64,000 bases of DNA from Xyrauchen texanus (GCF_025860055.1 NC_068299.1:12830262-12894261); one strand, 5' to 3'. Numbered from the stretch's first letter, positions 48,132-59,610 are shown. Numbers and translations: made by a program. Notes: generated by a model from the sequence alone, not told the origin.

Positions 48132-48954
48132 AATAGGCAGACATATTTATTTATTTATATTTAATAAACAAACATTTAATTTGTGAAATTTAACTTAGAG
48201 GACACTTTTAAAGCAAGACTATCAAAGTTTCAAAAGTAAGCCTATAAACCAAAGTATCAATGCAGAAAGCAACTAGCAAGTAACAGACCTTATTCAGAGA
48301 AGCACCATATTTGATTTTGATGGGAATGAAAATGAGGCTGTGAAGCACTACATAAAGCTGCATAAAGCTTCTAGATCACTTCTAATTCCTCATGCTTTCT
48401 GGAGTTTTCTGGAGTCTGTTCAAATTTTCTGGAAAGGTAATTTTCAATGTTTCGCCAGTGGAACTACATAAAAAAGTATTTACAAACCTGTGAAGTCTAT
48501 TCCTCACAGCCCAAATTTCATTACCATTAAAAATTAAATATGACACTGACACTATTCTGAATAAGATCCATAATCTCTGTACTGGCTTGTTTCCTCCACA
48601 AAGACTTGTTATCCCAGGTAAGAGAAAATTATTGCACAGACCCCTCCTGCCCAGAAGAGGGCGTTGCAGTCCACTTAATATACCCTCAGTAGTAGCGCGT
48701 TTATAGTTAATGAAGCCAATTTAGTATTACTGACTTACAATAAGATTTTGTCAGGACAGTAATTCAGGTTGCCAGAGTGACCAGTAAATCTGATATCAGC
48801 TCATTCTACAAACTGCAGGAGAACGTAAATACAAAATAAATAATTAATTGTAAAAAATAAATGAAAAAGGAGAGAGATTGAAACAGAAGAAGAAAAAACA
48901 TAGTAGTTGCTTGCTTCACAGAGGAAATCCTGTTTACTCTGATCAAACGTTCAC

Positions 48955-49200
48955 AACACACGCATGCGCGCACGCACACACGCACTCAAACACACACGCG
49001 CGCACGCACACACACACACACATATGTTGATACTCCTATTAATATAAGGACTCTCCACAGACATAGTGATTTTTATACTGTACAAACTCTATATCTATCC
49101 CCTCACTCTACCCCTAAACCTAACTCACATAAACATTTTGACATTAGGGTTAGGGATGTCCTCATAAACCACCTTAATAGCATATTACTCTCCTATCAAC
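48955..49200. repeat. CA array plus inverted copy of the telomere-like spacer
   Basis: CACACG/CACACA repeats (48957-49022) are followed by GACATAGTGATTTTTATACT, CCCCTAAACCTAACTC and ATTAGGGTTAGG. That is the reverse orientation of the TG-spacer unit at 11700-12430. Confidence 0.8.
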
Positions 49201-49855
49201 TAGTTTATAACTATTATAAAAAATGTATACTACCAAAACAAAAACACTAAGAATTACATGACGGTAAGTAAGTCAAACACACACCTTACATGTCTCCCCT
49301 CAGCAACACCGAAGTGCAATTTTGGACAGAAATGTGGGGGTCCCTAAGACAAATAGGTTGTGAAACACTGTTCTTACTACTGCAATGTACTGAATGCGTT
49401 AAAGTTAAAAGGTTCTAGGATTTACTCACATGCAGTACTGCGCTGTTGTTTATCACGCCAAAGATTTAGCTCTATAATTGTTCTAGTTGTGCACTTGTGC
49501 AATGCTAATTAAAAATGTCTTGATGCTACTCAAATATTGCTCTGTATATCTGTAATCTAAGTGACTGTTAAAATGGAATTACACACAGCGTGCAGATGAA
49601 GCAAGCACTGTGATGGCTCATGGGTAAAAGCGTTTTGGTTTGTTGGTGTAAAAGAGATCGTCAAATGTTGATTGGCTGCTGATAAGGGGGTGGTTCCCCA
49701 TCTGGTGCAGCAAAAGATGATCTCTGTGAACCCTGTGTGTTAGTTCAGGGGTCTCCTGGGCTGTTATGAGCTTACACAACAACAGACTTGATGTCCACTG
49801 TACTGCACATGAAGATGTGAAATAAGCACACTTTCCTAATCAAAGGGTCCCATGT
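49201..49855. other. Intergenic sequence left of the DIRS element
   Basis: AT-rich, no coding exon or clear repeat end recognised. Confidence 0.4.
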
Positions 49856-49879
49856 GTTCCCCTTCTGTCGCTCTCTCCA

Positions 49880-50061
49880 CGTTGTGTCAGAGAAGCGACA
49901 CTAGGGGTCTCTCTTGAGCGCCGATATTCACCTCTGAACTATGAAAAAAGGCCATTTAGAGTTGGCAACCAGTATTTGCATGTCCCGCCCCCGGACATAC
50001 GGGTATTTAAGCGGCGAAAATACGGGAGTTCATTCAGAAAATTTCTTCGGAGCCGATGGTC
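49880..50061 (+). repeat. DIRS left inverted terminal repeat
   Basis: Pairs in inverted orientation with 55675-55853 with few mismatches; both contain GGGTATTTAAGCGGCG and CATGTCCCGCCCCCGGACAT. The outer 24 bp (49856-49879) have no partner in the right terminus but do in the internal complementary region. Confidence 0.9.
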
Positions 50062-50446
50062 GTGTTTGCAGACTGCTGCATTTTACACACCGAGTTCCTG
50101 CTATCCTCTGCTGCATGCTGTTGGATTCTACGGCGCACAACAGCGGCTTTCTCCTGTTTGCACGGCTGTGCACTTCCTGCCCCTGAGCTCATCGACAGTT
50201 GCAGATAAGAAAGATCTCTCACGAGTTCTTTCATTCATAAAAGAGTGATTTTATTTAAAAGAGTAATTTCCTCTAAAAGAGCAAAAACACAGCGGCGTTG
50301 AACGTCCTTCTCAGGACGCGTCTTTTTAAAGACGGTTTTCCGCCTCTGTGTAGTTTCTGGATGCGTTGATTCTCCCCACCTCTGACGGCCATAAAAACTG
50401 CCTTGCATTCCTGGGTTGCGATCACATGCAGGCAGCGTTTTTATGA

Positions 50447-50941
50447 ATGGTCTATGTTCTCAGTGCGAGAACATAACCATGACAGCATTGCGGTCGTAGG
50501 CTTTTTCTTGTAGTGATAAAAAACTGCTTCAGCCGCCCCCCGCGCCTCGCCTCCTTCCTACGGGATTGAGGCAGGCGCCGCGGGCGATGAAAACGATCCG
50601 GGGACAATGACGGGCTCCGTTTTGGCCGGGTGAACCCCCTCGAAACCCCCCGCCTCCCCGGCACGCTTGCTTGTTTCCGTCCGAGCTCGGGATGAGCATT
50701 CTCTCCAATGGGTTATGTTTTCAGTGCGAGAACATAACCGCGGCAGCATTGCGATCCCTGCTTTCTCTTGTAGTGAGAGAGAGCCACTTCAGCCGCCCCC
50801 CGCGCCTCGCCTCCTTCCTATGGGATTGAGGCAGGTGCCGCGGGCAATGGAGAACGATCTGGGGAGAATAATGGGGCACTTTCGCCGGGTAAATCCCCTC
50901 AAAACCTCCCGCCTCCCCGGCACGCTTGCCGGCTTCCCGTG
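50447..50941 (+). repeat. ~260-bp tandem duplication in the DIRS 5' region
   Basis: CAGTGCGAGAACATAACC occurs at 50461 and 50722. CTTCAGCCGCCCCCCGCGCC and GCCTCCCCGGCACGCTTGC recur at a spacing of 259-261 bp. The two copies have diverged. Confidence 0.88.
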
Positions 50942-50999
50942 AGCTCTGGATTAGTGCGGCCGGCTTAACGGCCTGCTGTCCGGTCCCTCGAGCTCCCTG

Positions 51000-51940
51000 G
51001 CATTGGATGATGACATCACCGCTGCATCGGAGAGCGTAACAGCGGCGCCGGATGCGGATAACTCGCCTGGGCCGCCACCTTTGGGTCCCTGCCGGGTCTG
51101 AGCCTGACGCACGAAGGTCCGCTATGCTTCCCCGGGCTTAATTGGTTCCGCGGGCATGTGCGCCGCTCACAGCCGCGCCCCCCGGGCCCCTTCCCGGACG
51201 TGCATGACGAGCTGAGCAAGCCCAGCTTCCTCGCTCCTCCGCTCTCGCTACCCTCGGTGGTAGAACGGTCCCAGACCGCACCCCCCTGCACGCCATGGCC
51301 CCCTCCTGCAAGTCCACCGGGCCAGGGCACTCCAAAATCTGCACTTGGGTAGTCCTGTTTTTGACATGCTGCAGGAACTGCACTCAAACAGGAGGACACT
51401 CCGTGGTCCAGAAACGCAACGATGGACAGGCAGTACAGGAGGCAGACAAAGCACGCTTTCTCAAATGCCCCCGTCTCCCAGTTCCGTCCATTCGGCGACA
51501 CCGCGATGACGACTTCACCCAAAAAGGCAGTCCTCAGTGGTGAAGAAACAGACAAAGGCTATTTTCACACATCCTGCCCTGACGCAAACCTGCCGCCAGG
51601 GGCCATGCCCTGTCTGCTCGCCGAGGGCGCCCTCCTGTGTCTTTCAAGGAAGAAAGAAAGTGGTGCTCCGCCTCAACTAAGTGAGTGGGCCCAGCTCTCA
51701 GCCCCAGCGTTGAGCTCCCCGCAGAAGTTGGATGCCCATCGTCTCACGGCCCCCCTTGTGGACCCAGAAGGCTCCCAGGCGCCCCTGAGATGACCGACCC
51801 AGAGACCGAGACAGTAGCTCCGGAGCTGGTAAGACCACTCCGTTCCCCGGTGGGGGGCCGGAAGGAGAATTTATATTTTGTTAAATTCTTTACACACTAT
51901 AGAGCTATTTCCTTGTTGTCTCTGGGTCACCTGGCCCGCA
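51000..51940 (+). pseudogene. Degenerate gag-like region of the DIRS element
   Basis: Frames here are broken by stops, yet pieces such as PFPDVHDELSKPSFLAPP (51190-51245) and LQVHRARALQNLH (about 51307-51345) look like parts of the first ORF of fish DIRS elements. Gag would package the element's RNA. Recognition rests on memory of the family and on position upstream of RT. Confidence 0.55.
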
Positions 51941-51941
51941 A

Positions 51942-53771
51942 ATGCCGTTCTCACGGCACTCTGCTTTCAGGCCTCAACAGTCCCGGCTTCCTGGACGCTG
52001 TGTCCCCGCCCTCAGCCCCACGACTGTTCCCCGGCCGGCCGGTTCAGACGAGTCCAGAGGACGCCAGCAGACCTCCTCCTCAGTCACGAACCCGCCCCCT
52101 GCCGGGTGCGCGGAGCAAGGTAACTGCTTTGAGTTTATTCTCAGCACCAGAGCCTCGGGACGCTGCAGTGCCTCCCGACGCCACGTTACCTGTTCTACGC
52201 ACCGCTGCGAAGCCCTGCCGGGTACGTCCAAAATACTTGTCCCCTTGGTGCCCCTAGCACGGATTATAGAGTCGTGGCTCTCACTGCCCAGCCCGTCACG
52301 CTGGCTGCACCGGACCATTGGACTCGGTTACGCCAGGTCTCCGCCCCCCTTCGTGGGCGTTCACTTCTCCGCAGTGCACGACAGACACGCTCAGTCCCTG
52401 CGCGAAGAAATCGCCTCCCTTTTAATCAAGGACGCGATAGAGCCTGTCCCTCCAACCGAAACGAAGAAGGATTTCTACAGCCCTTACTTCGTTGTACCCA
52501 AGAAAGGCGGCAGCGTACGACCGATCTTGGACTTGCGAGTTTTCAATCGGACCTTGTCCAAACTCCCGTTCAAAATGCTCACCCAGAAACAAATTCTATC
52601 TGGCGGCCAGCATCTAGATTGGTTCGCAGCGATGGACCTGAAGGACGCGTACTTCCACGTCTCAATTCGCCCTCGACTTCTGCGGTTCGCGTTCGACGGC
52701 CAGACGTATCAGTACAAAGTCCTCCCCTTCGGCCTGTCTCTGTCCCCTCGCGTCTTCACGAAGGTCGCAGAGGCGGCTCTTGCCCCGCTACGAGGAGCCG
52801 GCATAGGCATACTCAATTACCTTGAGGATTGGCTCATTCTGGCCTCCTCGCAGGAATTACTATGCGCACACAGAGACCAGGTGCTTGAGCACCTCGGCCG
52901 TTTAGGGTTTCAGGTCAACTGGGAAAAGAGCAAGCTCACCCCGGTCCAGAGCATCTCTTTTCTCGGTTTGGAGTTAGACTCAGTCTCAATGACAGCACGT
53001 CTCTCCAACGAGCGTGCTCAGTCAGTGCTGGAATGCCTCGCTTCTTTCGAACCAGGCACCGTAGTCCCTTTGAAACGTTTCCAACGGCTCCTGGGGCATA
53101 TGGCATCCTCCGCGGCGGCTGCGCCACTGGGGTTGATGCATATGAGACCACTTCAGCATTGGCTCCAGACTCGAGTCCCGAGACGAGCATGGCGCCACGG
53201 CACGCACGGTGTGGAAGTTACCTCTGTCTGCCGCCAAACCTTCAAACCCTGGACAGACCTCTGCTTTCTACGGGCAGGAGTACCCTTGCAGCAGGTGTCC
53301 CGTCGCGTTCTGGTTACAACCGACGCCTCCAAATTGGGTTGGGGCGCCGTGTGCAACGGGCACACAGCCGCAGGCCGGTGGAACCGAGGCCCGCTGCGCT
53401 GGCACATCAACTGCCTAGAGCTGCTGGCCGTTTCTCTTGCCCTGAAGAAATTTCACAGCTGGCCCACGGGGCTGCGCAAGTACGCTTTTCCCCCAGTGAG
53501 CCTTCTTGCACAGGTGCTATGCAAGGTCAGGGAGGACAAGGAGCAAGTCACTCTGGTGGCCCCCTACTGGCCCAACCGGACGTGGTTTTCGGATCTCATG
53601 CTCCTCATGACAGCCCCTCCCTGGCGAATTCCCCTGAGGAAGGACCTTCTTTCTCGGGGATGGGGCACGCTCTGGCATCTGCATCCAGACCTCTGGAATC
53701 TCCACGTCTGGTCCCTGGACGGACGCGGAGGATCTAGCCGGCCTACCTTCGGCCGTCATAGACACTATTAA
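51942..53771 (+). pseudogene. DIRS reverse transcriptase / RNase H, open but defective
   Basis: A 609-codon open frame; the conserved part starts at about 52290. RT motifs: YSPYFVVPKKGGSVRPILDL, MDLKDAYFHV (first catalytic Asp), LPFGLSLSPRVF and NYLEDWLILA at the usual YxDD position (52818-52829), where the first Asp is Glu. RNase H begins with VTTDASKLGWGA (about 53313) and INCLELLAVSLALKKF. It then jumps near 53455 to HSWPTGLRKYAFPPV, which in relatives lies about 120 residues later. The rest of RNase H is therefore missing, without loss of frame. The N-terminal ~115 codons before the conserved part may not be original. Confidence 0.88.
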
Positions 53772-54763
53772 CCAAGCCAGAGCCCCTTCGACCAAGCATC
53801 TTTACGCCCTGAAGTGGCGTCTGTTCGTGGACTGGTGTTCTTCCCGAGCCGAAGACCCGCAGAAGTGCGCAGTTAGGTCAGTGCTCGTGTTTCTTCAGGA
53901 GAGGCTGGAGAGGAGGCTGTCCCCTCCACCCTCAAGGTGTATGTTGCCGCTATCGCGGCCCACCACGACATGGTAGACGGCAAGTCTCTTGGTAAGCACG
54001 ACTTAATCGTCAGGTTCCTAAAAGGTGCCCGGAGGATGACTCCCTCCCGGCCTAACCTGTTTCCCTCCTGGGATCTCTCGGTCGTCCTTATGGGACTCCG
54101 GAGACCCCCTTCGAGCCGCTTGACTCAGTTGGACTCAGGGCCCTCTCTCTCAAGACCGCCCTGCTGATCGCGCTCGCTTCCATCAAGAGGGTCGGGGACC
54201 TGCATGCATTCTCTGTTAGCGACGCTTGCCTGGATTTCGGTCCGGCAGACACTTTCGTGATCCTAAGACCGCGACCGGGCTATGTGCCCAAGGTTCCTAC
54301 CACACCCTTCAGGGATCAGGTGGTGAACCTGCAAGCGCTGCCCCGGGAGGAGGCAGACCCAGCCCTTTCACTGCTGTGTCCAGTACGTGCCTTACATATT
54401 TACCTGGACTGCACACAGAGCACCAGACGCTCTGAGCAGCTCTTCGCCTGCTTTGGGGGACAGCAGAAAGGGAATGCTGTCTCCAAGCAGAGACTCGCCC
54501 ACTGGGTTGTCGACGCCATTTCCCTGGCTTATCACACCCAGGCCGTGCCCCCCCCTTTTGCGGGTCCGAGCCCACTCCACCAGGAGTGTTGCTTCCTCGT
54601 GGGCACTGGCTAGGGGCACTGCCCTAGCAGACATTTGTAGAGCAGCGGGCTGGGCAACACCTAACACTTTTGCGAGATTCTACAATCTCCGAGTTGAGTC
54701 AGTATCGTCCCGTGTTCTCTCAGGTACCGAGCCCGTAGAACTCGGTAGCACGTCCTCGATCTG
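53752..54763 (+). pseudogene. DIRS tyrosine recombinase, frameshifted
   Basis: Reads in four pieces in different frames. The first is AVIDTINQARAPSTKHLYAL (53752 on, frame 1). The second is MYVAAIAAHHDMVDGKSLGK (53937 on, frame 3). The third is LIALASIKRVGDLHAFSV to LAYHTQAVPPPF (~54160-54560, frame 2). The last is VRAHSTRSVASSWALARG to ARFYNLRVE (~54562-54763, frame 3). Catalytic residues are all visible: Arg in IKRVGDL, His-x-x-Arg in HSTR, and Tyr in ARFYNL (54681-54683). The enzyme would insert the circular DNA intermediate; this copy cannot encode it whole. Confidence 0.88.
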
Positions 54764-55518
54764 ACCGGGTGAATCGCTTGCACCCAGCGCCCTTCCCCCT
54801 AACCAGGGGAAACAGTGCGCCTTCTTTCCCAGGAGATCCCAGGTTTGGGACACTGGTTGACTCCTCCCTAGCCCTCGTGGGTCGCAGTTCTGCGGAGGAA
54901 CTCGCCGACCCAAACCACTGCGGGTACCACTAGCTACCCTGTACTGGTATAGGTGCCCCACAGGTAAGGCCTCCTGGTCGGACTCCCCCTGTGTGTAAAA
55001 CCACGGTTCTGTCCCCTCACGAGAGTTGACTCTGTGTTTCCCTTAGGCAGTTACAGCTGCCTCGGGTGCCGTGCTGTATGCTTCCCCCCTCTGCGAGGCT
55101 GGATCTACCACCGCACTACTGTTCCGCATAAGATCTAAGTATAGGCCATGCGATGTATTTGCCACTCAAAATTTGCCTCCTCTCCCGGGTAGGTGTGGCC
55201 TCCGCAGGGTCTTCTCCGCCCTAATATGGGCTAAGACCCCCTTCCCTCAATGCGTATAAGGGCCCCGGCCGTAGTGGCTCTATGCGAGAAACATAGAGAG
55301 AAAAGAGGCCCAGCCAGGCTGGCCCGTTCCCATGTTGGCGGCCATCACCTTGTTCCCCCCTCCAGGGTAACGATAAGGAATCCTGATGGCTTAAATGGGG
55401 CATTGGGGAAGGGTACGTGCAGCCTGATACAGTTGGTCGTTCTGCACGTAGGAATACCTGCTCGCTCCTGTATCAGCGGATCACGTACACGGCTCAGCGC
55501 ATGGCTCTTTTTAAGTGG

Positions 55519-55628
55519 ACCCCTAGTGTCGCTTCTCTGACACAACGTGGAGAGAGCGACAGAAGGGGAACGTCTAGGTTACGTATGTAACCTCCGTTCC
55601 CCGATGGAGGGAACGAGACGTTGTGTCT
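55519..55628 (+). repeat. DIRS internal complementary region
   Basis: Bases ~55520-55571 are the perfect reverse complement of the left end (49856-49906). Bases ~55569-55628 are the reverse complement of the right end (~55844-55902). The two halves overlap in AAC at 55569-55571, the complement of the GTT found at both element ends. This matches the circle-junction template known for DIRS elements. Confidence 0.92.
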
Positions 55629-55674
55629 CCCATGCCACGTCGCTGAGCCGACCCCCTGTTGTGACCGGACCATT

Positions 55675-55853
55675 TCCGGCTCCTTAGAAAAATCCTGAAT
55701 GAACTCCCGTATTTGCGCCGCTTAAATACCCGTATGTCCGGGGGCGGGACATGCAAATACTGGTTGCCAACTCACATTGGCCTTTTTTCATAGTTCAGAG
55801 GTGAATATCGGCGCTCAAGAGAGACCCCTAGTGTCGCTTCTCTGACACAACGT
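55675..55853 (-). repeat. DIRS right inverted terminal repeat
   Basis: Inverted partner of 49880-50061. Beyond it, 55854-55902 is unique to this end (GGAACGGAGGTTACATACGT) and is templated by the internal complementary region. Confidence 0.9.
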
Positions 55854-55902
55854 CTCGTTCCCTCCATCGGGGAACGGAGGTTACATACGTAACCTAGACG
55901 TT

Positions 55903-56577
55903 AGTGTGTATATGCATACGTGTAAGTTATTCTTCTGGGATATTATGAATTCCATGACCCAAGTTAGTGAATGAGAGAAGAGGTCAAAGGTAATTTCAAC
56001 AAAACTATTTTGCCCTTCTGTGGTCTTTTCTTACATATGCAATAATTAAACCACTTAAACCTGCTCTCACACACACACACACACACACACAGACAGACAG
56101 TGCCTTAGTTAGCAGTATATATTGACCAGCTGCTATGGTAACAAAATAGAGAGGCTGTGAAATTATTTCACTGCAGTCAGATAATGATTTATGACTTCAT
56201 AAAAGGAGAGAAAGAGAGCTAAATAAAAGAATGTCATGGAAAATAACATGATGGGACACTGGTCGTGCCACTGAACCCCAAATAATTCAGTTCTGTATCT
56301 CTGTCTGGCTTGCATTCTTGTGGATGCTCTGAGATTAATAGTCTTTTGCCTTGAGCAAAGAAACTCTGCGAGTGACCTTTTAAATGTTGTTATAAATGTG
56401 TTATAAAGCCTTTTCTTTTTTTTTTAAAGCTGTTAGGGTTTGAAACAGTTCAGAATTTATGCATTAGCTCTTTTCATCTGAGAGTTTGGGCCATTGAACA
56501 GGCTATTTGAGAAACTGTTTGAAAAGAATTCAGTTGCTAATGAAAGCAGTTCTGTGTAAAGTACACAAAGGTTTTTA
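55903..56577. other. Intergenic sequence right of the DIRS element
   Basis: AT-rich; a CA/GACA microsatellite at 56070-56100. No coding exon recognised. Confidence 0.4.
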
Positions 56578-56775
56578 GGGGAGTGGTGGTGGCATAGGGG
56601 TCTAAAGCACTAAACGGTTAAGCAGAAGATTGTCGGTTCGATCCCCACAGCCACCACCATTGTGTCCTTGAGCAAGGCACTTAACTCCAGGTTGCTCCGG
56701 GGGGATTGTCCCTGTAATAAGTGCACTGTAAGTCACTTTAGATAAAAGCATCTGCCAAATGCATAAATGTATATG
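56578..56775 (+). mobile_element. tRNA-derived SINE (GTGGTGGCATAGGGG family)
   Basis: A-box-like GGTGGCATAGGGGTCTAAAG and B-box GTCGGTTCGATCCCCACAGC are followed by CTTGAGCAAGGCACTTAACT and the tail GTAAGTCACTTTAGATAAAA GCATCTGCCAAATG. Confidence 0.85.
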
Positions 56776-56924
56776 TATAGGGGCATTTAAAGGGGCACCA
56801 CAAAGTGCAGAGGGGTTTATTTCATTTCACAAACACAGAAAATTGTTTGATCATTTTTTATGTCACTCTGATCATGATCACAAGATTCTTTAAATTATGG
56901 CCTTTTTGCATTTTTAATATAGGA

Positions 56925-57030
56925 AAGTGGAGAAAGACAGAAGGGGAATTGGACCACGACATGATACCAGCTAGATTCGAACCTGCGTCCACTTGAGTAC
57001 AACTTCTCATGTGTCATGCCCCCATGTTTT
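56925..57030 (-). mobile_element. SINE tail fragment, minus orientation
   Basis: On the minus strand CGCAGGTTCGAATCTAGC (B-box-like) is followed by a pyrimidine-rich tail CCCCTTCTGTCTTTCTCCAC. No clear A box remains. Confidence 0.45.
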
Positions 57031-57705
57031 GCTCACTCTGTCACAGCTCTTTCATCGGATGTTGTATTTAACCCCAATCTTATAATCAAATATGCACCTA
57101 AAATTACAGTTAAAGTGTTGAAAAGGCCTAGAAGTGTTTGTCATTTATCTATGTTTCTAGCATTAAAATTGTGCGACTGTGGCGAAATTTTTTCTAAATT
57201 ATATTACGTGGTTCATTACACATATTGCAGGAGTTCCAAGGTGAAACATATAGGCTACTGTGTGTTGCTAAAAGGAAGTAAAATTTTCTCCCAAACAAAT
57301 GAGGAATTTAAAAATATTTTTCTATCGAGTTCTGAAAAAAACAGACTAACCTAAAACTTAAACATGACCAAACCAATAGTGTCACAAAAAGCAAATTTGA
57401 GGCAGGAGGCAAGGGGTCCAGTTCACAAGCGCCCAAATGGGCCATTTTTATTACCTATAATTCTACAGGCTAGCTAAAATGTATCAGGAGGTTTCCTAAC
57501 TCCACAAAAACAATAAAACACCAGCTTCCATGATGTTAACAGCCGAAATCTAAACTGCTGACTAGGATGGGAGGATGTGGTATCTCAATAAACAAAATGA
57601 GGTTCTCGTTTCAATATAATCTTGATTCGAAATAATCACACTTACAGTAAATGACAAGGCATGACAGAAAATTGTGTTTATTTTTTTTTTTAATGTTTGA
57701 GCAAA

Positions 57706-57935
57706 ATGCACATATTGGGTGGCTGTAGTAGAGCGGGTCGGCCACTAATCGCTAGGTTGGCAATTAGATTCCTGGCCCACATGACTCCACGTGCTGAAGT
57801 GTCCTTGGGCAAGACACTGAACCCCAAGATGCTCCCAATGGCAGGCTAGCGCCTTGCATGGCATCTCTGCTGTCACTGGTGTATGAGTGTATGTGTGAAT
57901 TAGTGAATGGGACACAGTGTAAAGCGCAAACCATT
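57706..57935 (+). mobile_element. tRNA-derived SINE, same family as 44549
   Basis: GGTGGCTGTAGTAGAGCGGG is a damaged A box; GGCAATTAGATTCCTGGCCC stands at the B-box position. Then CCTTGGGCAAGACACTGAAC, GGCAGGCTAGCGCCTTGCAT and GGACACAGTGTAAAGCGC. Confidence 0.85.
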
Positions 57936-58203
57936 ACATTATAATTTCTCATCAAAAAGTTATTTAATGCACAATACAACTGCTCAAAATTTAAATAACA
58001 AGGGTTTCTCATAAACCTTTCTCTATAAGAAAAGATCACCAACAAATAAGCCTTATAGTGGTCTACATTCAGGATGATCAGGTGCAGAACAAGCAATAGA
58101 ACTGAACAGAACCTGTCCTAAAAAAAAAGAAGTGAAAGTGTATGTTTAATTTTTTAATAATTTGTCATTTGTCATCATTATTATAATCACATACGTATAT
58201 ACA

Positions 58204-58204
<1 letters not shown>

Positions 58205-58257
<53 letters not shown>
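58205..58257. repeat. (AT)n microsatellite
   Basis: About 50 bp of alternating T and A, bracketed by ACAGTA and TACAGTA. Confidence 0.98.
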
Positions 58258-58261
<4 letters not shown>

Positions 58262-58311
58262 TACATCAATTATATTTCTTTACTTAATACATAGTTATGA
58301 ATAAAATAACT

Positions 58312-58993
58312 GACCCTGCTTACAACTGATTTGCTCCAGGCAATCCGATCACATGTGGTCAGCATAAAATAGGCCTATGTGTAAACAGGGTGCAAAACGA
58401 TTTGTGATTGGATCACAAAAAACACATTCAGAGGAAGTCAATAATGCATGTGACCACATCACATCACGCTAATGAGTCCTGAAACTGCAGTGAAGCACCA
58501 CCCCTCATCTGTCATTCAACTTCTGCACTAAAACACTAGTTTAAACTTAGCCGTTATGGCTAAAAAGGAAAACAATCACAGATCTTCTTCAGTGTGTCTG
58601 ACATCAACTTGCAGGACACAGATGACTGGGACACACAGTGACAAGCACAATCCTCTGAAGCGCCTTTAAGAGAGGTAATCCACAACTGAGAATTCTGCTC
58701 GAAATATTGCATTTGTGCTATATTTCCACTGCTTTTAGGAGAAACAGCCCACCGGTTTTATTTGCGTTTTCTGTCTTTTATGACTTTTTGCAGTTTATTA
58801 TCATACAGTAACACACTGACATAGTAATTGATGTAATTCATCTTGAAATTAGAGTCCCTCCCCTTGAAATCCGAACCCAAGTGGTCACAGGAGATGCATT
58901 TACGTGACCAGGGGTAAACAACGATGTGTCACGTCTGACCACATGTAATCGGATCATCCGAGATGCATTTTAGTATCAGGTGTAAACAGGATC
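58312..58993. mobile_element. MITE with ~50-bp inverted repeats
   Basis: Left: CCCTGCTTACAACTGATT then CAATCCGATCACATGTGGTC. Right, inverted: CCTGTTTACACCTGATACTA then GATCCGATTACATGTGGTCA. Interior non-coding. Ends are familiar from teleost DNA transposons; class not assigned. Confidence 0.75.
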
Positions 58994-59143
58994 ACTCTGA
59001 CACAGAGTGACATATAGTTCATACAAAATTAAGCCTTAAGATGAATAACTGATAAAACTGTTAACTCACACAAATATACACTTCTCACACAAAGAAATGT
59101 GTGTTCACACACAAATACTGTCACTCCAATGGTTTACCCAACT

Positions 59144-59176
<33 letters not shown>
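59144..59176. repeat. (CA)n microsatellite
   Basis: CA run of about 16 units. Confidence 0.97.
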
Positions 59177-59180
<4 letters not shown>

Positions 59181-59339
59181 ATCAACTGATAAGAAACAGT
59201 TAAGAGCAGCTGAGGGGACAGTGATATCAGTTTATGTCCCACCTGTCTTCACAATCACCTCTGTCCTTCACATAATGACAATCCTCTCATGTGAAACAGA
59301 GTATCAGAGGAAGAGAATAAAACTGTTGTGATAAAAAGG

Positions 59340-59610
59340 TACAAACTACATGGCCTTAAGTATGTGGACACTCCTGTCTAATTAAAAAGTTCCAGCGAAG
59401 ATAAATCTTGATGCTGATATATAATGACATTCTAGAGAATTATGAGCTTCGAGTAGGACACTTTTTCTGTTCCAGCATGACAATGCCCCATGTGGACAAA
59501 GCGAGGTCCATAAAGAAATGGTTTACTGAATCTGATGAGGAAAGAAATGACCAGCCTGCAAAAAGCCTAGACCTGAACCCAACCAAACATCTCAACATAT
59601 ACATAGAAAT
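59340..59610 (+). mobile_element. Tc1-like transposase relic
   Basis: The plus-strand frame at 59408-59692 reads VGHFFCSSMTMPHVDKARSI, then WFTESDEERNDQPAKSLDLN and PTKHL. The order matches a Tc1 catalytic domain (QHDNAPVHKA..., WPAQSPDLNPIEHLW) with a frameshift at the QHDNAP block. The upstream phrase GGCCTTAAGTATGTGGACAC is typical of one end of such an element. Confidence 0.75.

Larger units (their letters stand above)
49856..55902 (+). mobile_element. DIRS-type tyrosine-recombinase retrotransposon, decayed
   Basis: About 6.05 kb, visibly GC-richer than its flanks. Order: left terminal repeat, degenerate gag-like region, RT with RNase H, tyrosine recombinase, internal complementary region, right terminal repeat. 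DIRS elements use a recombinase in place of an integrase, so no long target duplication is expected. GTT stands at both ends (49856-49858 and 55900-55902). The terminal structure is intact in outline, but all genes are broken. Confidence 0.92.

Noticed and set aside
51016..51555. A 179-codon minus-strand frame in the DIRS element
   Set aside because: Antisense to the gag-like region; GC-rich DNA yields long chance frames. No DIRS gene is expected there on that strand.
53033..53737. A 234-codon plus-strand frame overlapping RT/RNase H
   Set aside because: Out of frame with the recognisable RNase H reading and without domain features of its own.
49856..55902. Endogenous retrovirus or Gypsy element
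   Set aside because: No LTRs, integrase, aspartic protease or envelope; inverted ends, internal complementary region and tyrosine recombinase identify DIRS.
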